From Asterella californica (taxonomy: Eukaryota > Streptophyta > Marchantiopsida > Marchantiales > Aytoniaceae): a stretch of 64,000 bases of DNA. Made by a program: the position numbers and the translations under genes. Of this stretch, positions 25,991-36,639 are shown one piece after another. The notes below the pieces were generated by a model. That model had not been told where the DNA came from. It saw only the letters and a list, made by a program, of their open reading frames with translations, and searched no databases. The first letter of the stretch is position 1. Each line of letters opens with the position of its first letter. The stretch is taken from assembly GCA_036924285.1 (NCBI GenBank), contig JAYKYS010000005.1:496001-560000 (forward strand), read 5' to 3'.

Positions 25991-26521
25991 ACTGTCCGAT
26001 CCACTTGCGTTACTAGACTACCTCTCTCCACGCTTGTCTTTTCTTTCAATCATTGCAGAAGTTCATGTGTATGGTAAAGAGAATTGAATATATCTCTAGG
26101 TATTATGCAGCGTGTTCTAAAATATGTATAAACGTGCTTAAAAACGTGTTTATAGGTATGAAGTATTACAACATAGCTTTGACAAAACTGTTATAATTGA
26201 CCTTCCAAAAGCTCGCGCAAGGATGATCAGGAAAGCCTCGCGACATAAGAACGTTCCTTGCGGCATCCACCTTTTCCTGTATCTGACTACAATATTGGAA
26301 CGGGAGGTATGGAATTTACGTAGAGTCGCGTGCCTCGGCGAGGCAGAAAGAAAGAGAGGAAGAGATTCGATTGTGATTCTGCAGCGGTTGCCTTGCCCTT
26401 CTGCACACACCGGCGACTCTTGACAGCACACGGAACGCAGCAAAGGGAATGATCTCCTTACCTCGTACGATCTTGCGCTTAGTTTTGGAATCCATTCGTT
26501 ACCATCCTTCGGTTTTCCGAT

Positions 26522-29500
26522 ATGGGCCGCCCATTGCCGGGTCACTCATCTCTTGTACGTTTCTCTTCTCCCTCATCCGAGTCAATTGACGATATTGATT
26601 TTCGATCAGAGAGCTTGCCCATTGAGCTGGAGGGGGTTACTCCATTTTTGTGCAATTGAGGATCGGTTGTCTTCTTTTTCCCGTTTGCCACCACGGCAGA
26701 GATTAGCTTTTGATGTTTGAGAATGCTTTGTGAATGGGTTACTGAATGTTGATGATATGATACGCAGGAGGACAAAGAAGTCCTACTAGGAATGCCGGGT
26801 GCATGGGCCGATGAGATAAACGAGTTAGCTGATCACTACACGACCAAAGTTGGTGGCCAGCCAGTAAGTGGCTGTATCCGGAAACCACTCTTTCAGCAGA
26901 TTCTAGCAGATGTTGTGACTGCGATGACTGAATGCAACACGACCAGCAATGTATCCAGGTATCGTCGTTACATGTGGATTTGCTTGCTTCTACCGACTGT
27001 CATACAAGCGACAAGAAGTCATGACCTATACTGTTTGGATACTCAAGTCGGGTGTGTTTGTAGGATTGGCCAGCCCCTCTCAGACCATTGATTACGAACG
27101 ATCAACTCAGATGTGCTGTCTGTGGTGGTTACCTTTGTCTGGTAGCGCAGGTTCGTCTCGCCGTCCTCTTTCTAGTATAGTTCGAGCTTGCTGTTATTAG
27201 TGTAGCTTGTCGATTGTTTTTGTGGGACTAGCATACTTAGGCGGAATATCTTCCGTGCACTTCCTTCATTGTCCATGTTATGATTTGCCAAGCACGCAAA
27301 TTGGTAATAGGCTGTAAATGTTCCCTGCAACTCACCGTGTAATTGCTGTGATCGTCTCCAAATTCCGTTTTTGACTAAATTGTACAGGTACATGCTCCTC
27401 TAACATCCGAAGGATTAAACTACCCAGAGCGAACCCTCTACATTCTAGGGTGCCCAACAAAAGGCTGTGGAATCAGTCAAACGAGGTGCTTGCTCTGGAG
27501 TACCCTTAAACTGACATTTGACTGTTTATCCGACAAGGGATGCGTTGTGCTTTAGAAATCCGAGGTGTGCATCATGGTTCTCCTTTTAAAGTAGTAAAGA
27601 ATGAATCAAGTTGAGTGTTCCCCTATATTCTGATACCGTGAATCTCACATCTAGGCTACGACTTTAGGGCGATAGCTTGATGTGTTGTTTTAACATAATC
27701 TCTCACATGCCTCAGAAGGATCTTATGAACGGAAAGGAATAACAAAGAGAGTGTTGTAAGTGTGCAGAACCATTAGGATACAGTTCTGTAACTAGTAGCT
27801 TGTAACTAGTAGCTTTCATTAGGATACAGTTCTGTTCCTAGCCCGTACTGATCGGTATGTCAGGGTTTTTAAGTTATCAGCTACACTGCGGTTTTCCGGT
27901 TGATTCCACGTATCAGTCCGCGGTAAAGCTCGGTCAGTATTACGTAGTTGAGACGTCACTTCCATCGCCAAGCACGCCAGAAGGGTTCACGCTCTGTTGG
28001 TTTTGACGTTGATGCTTATATCCCTTGGAAACGCTTCTATTGTTACATACTGCTTATTCGTCACCGTTTGGATGTGGTTAGATGTTTACTGATTCCTGTG
28101 AACGTGAGAAGTTTGCAGCTGGCGAACGATTAGAGTTCAAAAAGACACTTCCAAGGATACACCACCAGAACCGGAGACTAGTGGTGATAGACAAGAATCG
28201 AACCACTCTTCGGGTTCAGGTGCTCCTGATCCCGTCGACTCGGAAGGGATAGGAACTTCAAGTCGACAAGATCAAGCTGACAGAACTCAGAGAGATGACT
28301 GGTGGGACGATAATCTGTGGGACGAAATGCCAGGTGAGGAATCCAGTTATCCTGAGGTAGACCGCCTGAACTTGCAGGAACTACAATCTTCGCTGGCGGA
28401 AGCAGCTCAGTTCGCTGCGTCGGTATCGGGGCCTCAGAACAGTAGCAACGCTGGCAGAAGAAATCCTGGTACAAGTGCCACTCCGAGCCATAGTCTGCCT
28501 GGTATTTCTCTTTACCCAAGTTCGAAATTAGCTTATTTATCATTTCAGTCAACACTATTGAATGCTAAAACTTGGGGTTCTCATGGATCCGATACGAAGT
28601 TCTTGTAAATTGCTGTCATAGCAGTGCCTTACTTGATTTTCCACTACAGTAAATTGAGGTAGTTGTGGCTCTCTGTGTTTATAATATCCCGCTAAATTTT
28701 CGAGCCTGTCGAACCTCCTGTGGCCAGCATACTTGCTGGTGGTTAATGTTTGTGGCAAACTCTCGTCCCAAAGTTGAAAGTCAGGGAATGTTGTAGAGGA
28801 TCATCCGTTCCAGAGTCTTATATTGGTCCCTTCTGTAAGTCCTCATGAGGTCCCGAGCTCAGATGGGGTGTATTTACTCTGACATGCTTTATGCAGTCCT
28901 CTCTTGCTTCTATATCTACTGTCAAGCCGAATCATCCACTGGCGGGGGCCCATCCGCATCCGATACAGCTCGTCAGGGAGGTTTGCAAACACTTGGAGAG
29001 AATGAGGATGGAAGTAGCGGAGGTGAAGACGGTGGAGAGATTTGGGGATCAGAGGAATATGAACCTGATCAGGCGCTATACGCGGACCGAACCTATCTCA
29101 GATTTAAGAAGAAGCTGGATTGCTACCCGGAACAGTGTTTCAGGTAGTTTCTCTACATCAGAACTGGAAAAAGTTTTGAGACGTGTTGAGGTGGATGCTC
29201 TTGCCGGGAGCTTGTGAGGACACCCAATTCTCTGTGTGTTCAGAGCAAATGCATTCTAAGTTTCACGTGCGTATGCGCTCGAGTAATTGATATGCATGGC
29301 CAAAGGAAGGCTACCAGTCAGACTTACGACTGGTCTCGAGAGGCTATCCTGGCTCAGTTTCACGTGGATAATAACTATCGGTTTTGTTACGTGTTCTAGG
29401 TATTCCTTTGCTGGGGAGCCACTCTATGCTACAGATGAACACACTGATCCAGCCAACTGCGCTGTCTGTGGAGGGCCACGTGTTTTCGAAATGCAGTTGA

Positions 29501-29870
29501 TGCCTCCGTTGCTGTACTATCTACAACAAGCACACAAGGATTTACCTCCTTCGACATATGGGCCCGAGGACTGGGACTGGCACACAGTTATTGTCTTTTC
29601 TTGTGCACAGGTGCCAAAGTCAAACTTTTTCTGTTTCCTGCTGCTTGTACATGCGACAAGAGCCATGTCTGCTGTCACCGATGCTAGTCATGAGAAAGTT
29701 TCAGAATTCTAAGGTGAAGAGGTACTTATGTCTCTCTTGTGTCCACTTCGCAGAGCTGCATACAGGAGGAATCACAACAACTCGTGGTTCTAGGAGAGAA
29801 GTCAGAATGGAGTTTCGTAGAGGAGGCCACTATCCTCCAGCAGGATCTCGGTGCAGCTTTCGTGAGATAA
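26522..29870 (+). CDS. PDCD2L: PDCD2L-like (TYPP family) ribosome-biogenesis protein
   Basis: Members of this family act as dedicated chaperones for the small-subunit protein uS5 (RPS2) during 40S assembly. Exons are 26,522-26,554, 26,768-26,863, 27,064-27,150, 27,388-27,485, 28,119-28,501, 28,927-29,143, 29,400-29,610 and 29,754-29,870. They close in phase to 1,242 nt and 413 aa, with GT donors and AG acceptors. The N-terminal half has [20 protein letters not shown], the Cys pair CAVC (about 60-63), VHAPL and GCPTKGCG, then WRTIRVQK. The middle is acidic and Ser-rich with a [14 protein letters not shown] motif. The C-terminal domain has [20 protein letters not shown], a second CAVCGG (about 325-330) and [13 protein letters not shown], ending after a short Glu-rich tail. 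No MYND finger is present, which favours PDCD2L over PDCD2. The first exon (11 aa) is the least certain part. Usual plant length is about 380-420 aa. Confidence 0.93.
27771..27835. repeat. small duplication inside PDCD2L intron 4
   Basis: CATTAGGATACAGTTCTGT occurs at 27,771 and again at 27,817. Between the two copies AACTAGTAGCTT is present twice in tandem. This is a local duplication in the 633-bp intron and has no effect on the coding sequence. Confidence 0.7.
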
Positions 29871-31150
29871 ATTGCCACCGTTTCGGGTGAAGATGGAAAA
29901 ATTATAGACGAATCATTCGCAGGTTATGCATGGCCTCGTATACTTGCAGTGAACTGAGAAGAAAGCTTTTAAGATGGTGTCATACTCCAACACCAGCATG
30001 TACCTTTTAGCTGAGGGCAAAGCGAATTTGAAGTTACATAAAAAAGTCCATGTTTTTCGCCTCCTGCTGTCAGTGACCAACGTTGAATGACAGGGACTAG
30101 ATTCGAACTTGGTTTCGGAATGCAACCAAACTCTACTGTTCTAACTAGAGATTTGGAAATCGATTTCAGTTCAGCTTAGTTAAGTTCAAACTAGTAGGGA
30201 ACTACACGATTTCGATTTTATGCTCGTATGTGGCAATATTGCATTAGGTTGGTTTTTAGGCTGAATGACATTCTACTTCAGAACTTAATCTTGCAGTTTT
30301 TAATCTTTTCATCCACGTAATGAGCGTAAGCTTACCCGAAAGGTTCTAAGAGTGTAGGATAGACGCCTTGGATAGAACACGAAAACTAGGAGGGCACGAA
30401 CATCGGTTGCAAGTGTCGTATGGAAGTTACTAGGGGTATCAAAGTTTCTTTCTAGACGATTCTTAGGCAGCATGGACGGTCACTTCCTGAGCCGGGGTTC
30501 ACGTATCTGTGGTTCTCTTTAAATCAAAGAGCCATGTGCGGAAAACATTGTTCCCGTTCCCGTTAAGGGTTCACTTTAGAAAATAAACCCGTAGTTAGAA
30601 CACTGAGGACCCTGGTTTCGTTACGGCCGATCTCGATTCCCATTAATAAATTGATGGGAAAAAGTTATTGTGCATGCTTCCCTTCCATCATGCACCAGAA
30701 GATCGAAGAAGGTGATATAATGCACGCTCGTAAAAATATACGCGTGTCGCGTGTCACTCAAAAGGATATGTTATTTAAGGGAGATTCCGCCGCAATCCAG
30801 GAATCACATCTTCCCGCTTTCGACGGAGAGGTGTTTTATCGTGAAATATGCAGGGTCACAGTTGAGTGACAGTATTCCAACGCAAATAAAATAATCATTC
30901 GTCTACGCGAACTTCGTGAAGAGGATTATTATTACACGGCGTATACAAAGACTGCTAGAAGACGAAGATAAGAAATTTAACAATTGGCTTGTTTCAGAAG
31001 ATTTGAGTTTCATCAAACGAATACAACGAGAAAAAGGGAAACATGGAAGATCTCGATCTGACAAAAGACTAAAATTTTCGAGAGGGAGAGAGAAGGACCG
31101 GTCATAACAAAATGTTCGTGGATTAGTTTAGAGCAGATCCTGTTTACGAT
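29871..31150. other. 3' flank of PDCD2L and intergenic DNA
   Basis: The first few hundred bases should include the 3' untranslated region of PDCD2L. A tRNA-like segment at 30,090-30,160 (minus) is listed separately. Open frames at 30,651-30,869 and 30,916-31,107 (plus) have no recognisable motif. Confidence 0.4.
30095..30155 (-). repeat. candidate tRNA-derived SINE head
   Basis: On the minus strand an A-box-like TAGTTAGAACAGTAGAG is followed by a stem (TTTGGTT with AAACCAA) and then GTTCGAATC at 30,108-30,100, a good B-box/T-loop. The layout mimics a tRNA D-arm, anticodon arm and T-arm, but the acceptor stem does not pair. It is therefore more likely a SINE or tRNA relic than a working tRNA. 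Confidence 0.3.
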
Positions 31151-31310
31151 TATGCATGCAACTCGTGGTTTTGGCAGTATAAAAAGAAAGGAAAAGCTAA
31201 CAGTGAGGATGAAATTCATCTCTTCTTTTGGTTGTAGTCCATGCAACCTGAGGTTTTGGTAGTAGAGAAGGAAAAGGACAAGTAAGAAGTGAGGGTGAAA
31301 TTTCATAAAT
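31150..31310. repeat. tandem duplication of about 85 bp
   Basis: Two diverged units in direct order, each carrying ATGCAAC...GAGGTTTTGG or a close variant, then AGAAAGGAAAAG-like and GTGAGG(A/G)TGAAATT. Nothing coding is evident. Confidence 0.5.
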
Positions 31311-31319
31311 GCAACTGGT

Positions 31320-34170
31320 TGCAGTCCATTTCAGAGGAATACTAAATTACAATGATATGAAAAAATAAATCCAAATATTATTCTACGATGTGTAATAAAC
31401 AAAGAAGAAGAATTGGGTAAAGAGAATTCGAGAAGAACAAGGCTAAATCTAATTCTGTAGTGTGAATTGTTCAAAGAAAAAGAATAAATTAAATTTTCAC
31501 TTTATATTATTAAAAATAGAAACAAAGAATCATCTGGAGCCAGACTTGACCTTCATTTTCCACAATTAATTTCCAGAGTGGTTAAAAGGATAGAGGAGAA
31601 AAAGGATGTTGGCAATGTGAGCTGAGTGTGAGCTTTTATTAGTCCATGCCATAGTGTTTAACTGCCATCTAATTATAGCTATGTGATTAGGCACGGGTGT
31701 TGGTTAAATAAATTCAAAATATATGAGATAAAGAGCAATTGGTAATAACAAAATGCTACTCGATTGTATTGCAGCAGAGATAAATTAAATTCACGTTTGT
31801 TTAAAAGGAGATTTTAAATACATCGTGAATCATACTTGAGAAGCCATTGCAGTGATGGTTTCCTGTTCATATTACAGACAAAAAATCACATTTTCTCTCA
31901 AATCTTGGTTTGAGTAATATACAGAGATTTACATCCATTTTGAGGCTTTTTATAGCTGTGTTGCTAATTCTTGTGACTATGGATTGGAGACTCCATTGCA
32001 TCTGAATTGAAGAAAAAGTTCTTTACAAATTTTCTCGACATTCTTATACCTGAATTTCTACCAAGCCCACCATGGCAGATATTCTGCAAAGAAAAATTGA
32101 AGAGAGGTTTTCTTGAGATATTTGCTTCTACTGACTGTGTGCACTAACAATGAAATATTAGCTTTATCTTGGACATGGAAGTTTCAAGAAAGAATGAAAA
32201 ATCAAAACGTTATTTAAAATAAAACTTTTCTCAAGAAATTTTGCTACAAGATACATTGTGAATGTGTATCTCTTAGCAACCGATAAGACAGAAAATGATA
32301 CGACACAATATGTTTGTTGACGGATGGTGTCCAATGTGACTGATCTGTAATTGTAAAATGGATACAAGAACATCAACGAGAGCTTGAGAAATGACGTAGA
32401 GCGAGTATTTTGTGTACTACAAACTAGATGGATACTTGTTAAACTCATGCACGTAAATGGATCAATGGACCAACATATTGTCAACAAGTCATGTTTGCAT
32501 ATCTAATACTCCAAAGAGGACGAGAAAATAGATGTTTTGTTTGATTAAGATTATTTATTTGAAGATACATGTCTTCATTGAGTCAAAATAAGACATTTGA
32601 GGTTTTCTTCGCTAGTAATAGAGAGATAGTAATAAGAAAATCCATAATCAACTAGTGTTATGACCATAGTTGGTACAGGTAGAGTACATGGTCACTAGAA
32701 ATCATGGTAAGAAATATCGGACATACCACTAAAAGAAGTGATCTCGAGATAATCAAATTAGTCTAAAACAGTGGGTCTGTTAAGATTAATTGTTATGATT
32801 CTTAGGTCGATAGATAGATATCATAGAATAATATATAGATCGGTTGATCGACGAGGAAAGGGCATTTTCCATAGACACATTTATTAAGTATTATCACTAA
32901 AGATGAGTTTTTACGATCTCATTCTTTCTTTTTAGTTTTTGACTCCACCCAAACTCCACTTAAAACCTCAATTTTGAAATCAAAGTTTAGACCCTGAATT
33001 GTGTAAAGTAGCTGGGATCAAAATAGCTCTCTATCCTTTGTTTAAAAATCAGAGTTAGAAACTTTAATATAGTTTTTCGCACTCAAAACTCAAAACTCCA
33101 TAACTCTTTTGTTATATCTCCAAATGCAGCAAAAATGACAACATTGGAAAGTCCTTGACACATATTTTCTGATGTCCAATTGCTCCTGAATAAAAATTCG
33201 TAGCAGAAGGTCCATGCAGCCAAAATTCAACTCCTCTCTTATCCTATTATAAAACTCCGATACCAAGATCGAGGTTCAATACACTCTCAAATATATACAA
33301 GAACACACCCTCAACATCGATTTCAGAATCGAGGGTTGACGTGACCCTTCCTCTATTTCAGAATTTTAGGACCTGAAACAAAATATCCGACTAAAATTAT
33401 TTTTTTGCTCTCAAAATTTTCCTAAAGATGATTTACTTGAGTCAAAAATTGTACATTAGACTTAAAGGGTCACGTAACAACTCTTTGAATATGAGTCCTG
33501 TAATATGTTAATCTCTATGGTTGTTAGAACCTTATTATATTACACAAGAACAATCCATAGCTCAATCATATCTTCCACGGCTACTATCTATTATCTAGAA
33601 GTCCATATGGTTCACTATACACATTCATACAACATAACAATAACACTGAGAAATCAATCGAATCAAACTCAATAGTACACCATTCATGTCCTAACTTCAC
33701 AAATCTTCATAGTGAAGGTCATCAATGATTACAGTGTCTTAGATCTCATCTAGTGGTTTCACAGAGAGTAACTATATCCCAAACTTTCCAACATCACTAG
33801 TATAAGATAGTTTTTGATTGACGTCCAAGCAGAGGAAAACCTACCATTACTTGACTACGATTCACTTTCTTCACTACAACTCACACTCTTCTCAACCTCT
33901 ATCTTCAAACATCCAACATCATCAAGCTATCTCTGATATATGACTTATGCTACTGGATCTCGTTTCTTTCTTCTCGATTCTCTTTTCAGTGGTTTTGATC
34001 TTCTTGGATGAACATTCTCTGCTCAACATGTTCTACACTTGAGGTCTTGGAATGACATGTGGCATATTGGTTACAATGTCTATTTGAATCTAAGCTTATG
34101 TTTTTTAAACTTTGTTTATTACACATGCCTAAGGGGCATGATGATGACTCCGGTCACTCTAATACTACGC
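31320..34170. other. AT-rich repeat-like stretch
   Basis: AT-rich with no recognisable gene. The only long open stretch (32,164-32,487, minus) has no motif. Parts may be transposon remains, but no termini, primer site or protein motif was identified. Confidence 0.4.
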
Positions 34171-34179
34171 AGTGAATTC

Positions 34180-34680
34180 ATCTCCTGGATGATGATCTTC
34201 ATCTTTGAGTGACATTATCTATTGCATAGAGGTTACCTCGGTAGGCATTGTAGTCCTTGAGAGACATCTTTCATCCCTTGGATGACACCATCTCTTGAGT
34301 AAGGATTGTCTTTACTCCAAAGGAGTGTCTTCTAGGCTGATGTCATCCATCTCCAGAGTGATATCATTTCTTGAGTGGGGATAGTTTTTACCCCACAAAG
34401 AGTATCTCACTAGGTGACTTTGTTTGTCTCTTGAGTGGAGTCATTTTTACTCTACAGAGAATGTCTTGCTTGGGGACGTTGTCCGTCCCTGACTAGAGAT
34501 AACCTTTACTCACTTTTATCTCACTAGGAGTGTCTCCTTTGAGTGAAGTCATCTGGCTCTTGGTGACGAGTCATCTTTACTCGCCTTTACTTCACATAGA
34601 GTGTCTCTCCTGGATGATATCGTCCGTCTCTTGGATGACATCATTCTCTGACTAAGATCATTTAAAGTACATCCCTTGAT
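34180..34680. repeat. degenerate tandem array
   Basis: About six to eight diverged units of roughly 55-70 bp. Recurring words are TTGAGTG, GTCATC, TTTACTC, GAGTGTCT, CTAGG and GACGTCGTC, in that general order. There is no consistent reading frame. It looks like an old minisatellite, possibly once part of a larger transposable element. Confidence 0.55.
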
Positions 34681-35221
34681 TTAGGAGGAGTTTTAGTCGT
34701 GTCGATCCCATGAGGGGTCTTTTCGTATACTGGTACGACAAGTTTAAAGACAATTCAGAAAAGCATTGCATGTTCATATAATATTAAATCTTTTATTGAT
34801 TTATACAATGTGAATGTAGATATAGACTTCCAAATGTCTGGTTGTAATCTAGTTTATAGGTCCAAAAGCATATTCTTACAACACAAAAAATTGTTGTTGT
34901 GCTAGTTCCACTGATATAAAAAACTTGAGCAAAACTTTATGATTGTTTGGAGTTACGGCTTGTATCGAACTCTAGTACACCTATGAGTTTTAAATTAAAA
35001 TTTAGACCATTCCTTAACTTTGATTCTAAAACTGAGGTCTGAGATCCAATCCTTGTCTTAGTGATACGAGCTTGGGGGTTCATTTCGACCTATTTGTCCA
35101 TATCACACACGAGTCAAGTCATAAATATAATACTCTATTTTCTTTTTTTAAAAGTAAAAATATCACTTTTGAATTTTTTCAGAAACTCACTGTGTATTTT
35201 GGTAGAAGAATGACCCTAATG

Positions 35222-35270
35222 AAATTGAACGCCTAGCTCTTATACCTTTGAGCCACTTGTTTGCTGTCCA
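35222..35270 (-). repeat. candidate tRNA-derived SINE head
   Basis: On the minus strand TGGCTCAAAGGTATAAGAGC closely resembles the tRNA A-box region, followed shortly by GCGTTCAATTTC, a weak B-box. The spacing between boxes is too short for a tRNA, so this would be a degenerate SINE at best. Confidence 0.25.
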
Positions 35271-35818
35271 GATGTCATCTCCAAAATACCATGTGGTGTG
35301 ACAATAATAAGACTTGCCAAGTGACAATTGTGCATGCTACCATGTTAGCAACCCATCGTCATGTCAGCATTTATGATCCACCTCAGCAAAATTATCAAGT
35401 CAGAATCCGCCACATTATAAAAAATATTAAATCAACAACTTTTCCATGTTAGATATTGACACATCAGCACATGCCATCTCATAATTGGATGTCACATAAG
35501 CATCTATCACCAACAAAATCTTAAAAATTCAGACTTTCATATTTCTGTTCAATACAAGGCCTTTATAATAATTAAAAGACCAGTCTTGCACTATTCGAAG
35601 AGCTCTATACAAGATGATGCTCTCATATGTACGTTTTGAACAAGTTTCAGAAATTTATCTCTATCTCTCTTTCATCCACTAACTGAACCAGGACACGAAA
35701 ACATCAAAAAAGTCAGGTGGATAAATTTTGAACGATTGTAACAAAGCATGACAATAAATCGCAAAAAATAATGCTATACGGCCTAAGACTGGTTATATAT
35801 TTGACAAATATATTCTTT

Positions 35819-36081
35819 ATAGACCATCTCCATTAGGGATCTATCGGGAAGATCCCTGTATCTTCGAAACAAAAAATGCACTAGAGAAAAAAAATCATTC
35901 CACGCGTTTCTTCTTATTGGTTCGGGATTTAGTGTATAAGTTTATCAGATGATACAAGAGATACTTCTAGTGAGAAGAAGTGGTTTACCATATTTTCTCA
36001 CACCACGTCAAGAAGAATGGTTACCGGGATCGTTGACAATGTCGGGGCGTTTACAATGCACCGGTGGAGGTGCTCTAAGTG
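35819..36081. mobile_element. MITE with GAGCACCTCCA-type terminal repeats
   Basis: The left end reads AGACCATCTCCATTAG. The right end is the inverse of AGAGCACCTCCACCGG, so the termini are imperfect inverted repeats about 260 bp apart. Near the left end GGGATCT and GATCCC form an inner hairpin. There is no coding capacity. Similar GAGCATCTCCA ends are familiar from plant MITEs. It lies about 380 bp upstream of the TOM6 start codon, so it may reach into its promoter. Confidence 0.6.
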
Positions 36082-36463
36082 GGTAATGGCCCGGTAGCTT
36101 TGAAAATATGTACTGCCAAAACCATTTCCGGTAGATGTTTGAGTAGAGACAAATTGTCATCTCCTTCCTAAGCCGGATAGGAACTTAGGAAGGGTAAAAG
36201 AGCACAGCTGGATCTTTATACGGCGAGTCTGCCACCTGGACAATCGAAGGGTTGTCCTCGCAACTGCTCATCTGACGGCGTGTATAGTTTTCTTCTAGGC
36301 GTGCTTTGGTCGGGGATCGGGATGATCAGGGAGGCTGGGCGGTGGAAAGCTGAAGAAATTGGTTTCTCACGCACGAGTTTTGTAACGTGAGGATATCTCA
36401 CTCGAAACTGGAAGGGAGTTTCTTTCATTTCATTCGAGGTGTTGTTGTTTCCGTTGATTCAAG

Positions 36464-36634
36464 ATGTTTCTCGGTGGAATCCCGCGCCGACCTGACAAAG
36501 CGGTGGCTTACAACCAATTGAAGCAGCATCTTACCGTTCTTGGCATCTGGATTGCTGCCATCCGCGCAGTTCCCTTTGTGCTCCATGTTTTGACCAAGGA
36601 ATCTGGAAAAATGGACCTTAGCCTTGACGATTAA
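36464..36634 (+). CDS. TOM6: TOM6, mitochondrial import receptor subunit
   Basis: A small tail-region subunit of the TOM complex in the mitochondrial outer membrane, which stabilises the TOM40 channel for import of nuclear-encoded proteins. It is a single 171-bp frame, ATG to TAA, 56 aa. It opens with MFLGGIPRRPDKAVAYNQLK, the plant TOM6 signature (plant proteins begin MFPG and carry a K/R-PDKA motif followed by a QL-K helix). Then comes one hydrophobic segment (about residues 25-43, with LGIWIAAIRAVPFVL) and a short polar tail ending DLSLDD. Plant TOM6 is usually about 54 aa, so it looks complete. No intron is needed. The leader sits in a GC-richer patch. The family call is confident because motif order, size and topology all match. 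Confidence 0.9.
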   Translation: MFLGGIPRRPDKAVAYNQLKQHLTVLGIWIAAIRAVPFVLHVLTKESGKMDLSLDD

Positions 36635-36639
36635 GAGGG

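Noticed and set aside
26150..26545. 131-codon minus-strand frame just before PDCD2L
   Set aside because: It is antisense to the PDCD2L leader and first exon and has no motif.
30095..30155. Functional tRNA gene
   Set aside because: The T-loop is good, but the acceptor and D stems do not pair, so only a SINE or relic is possible.
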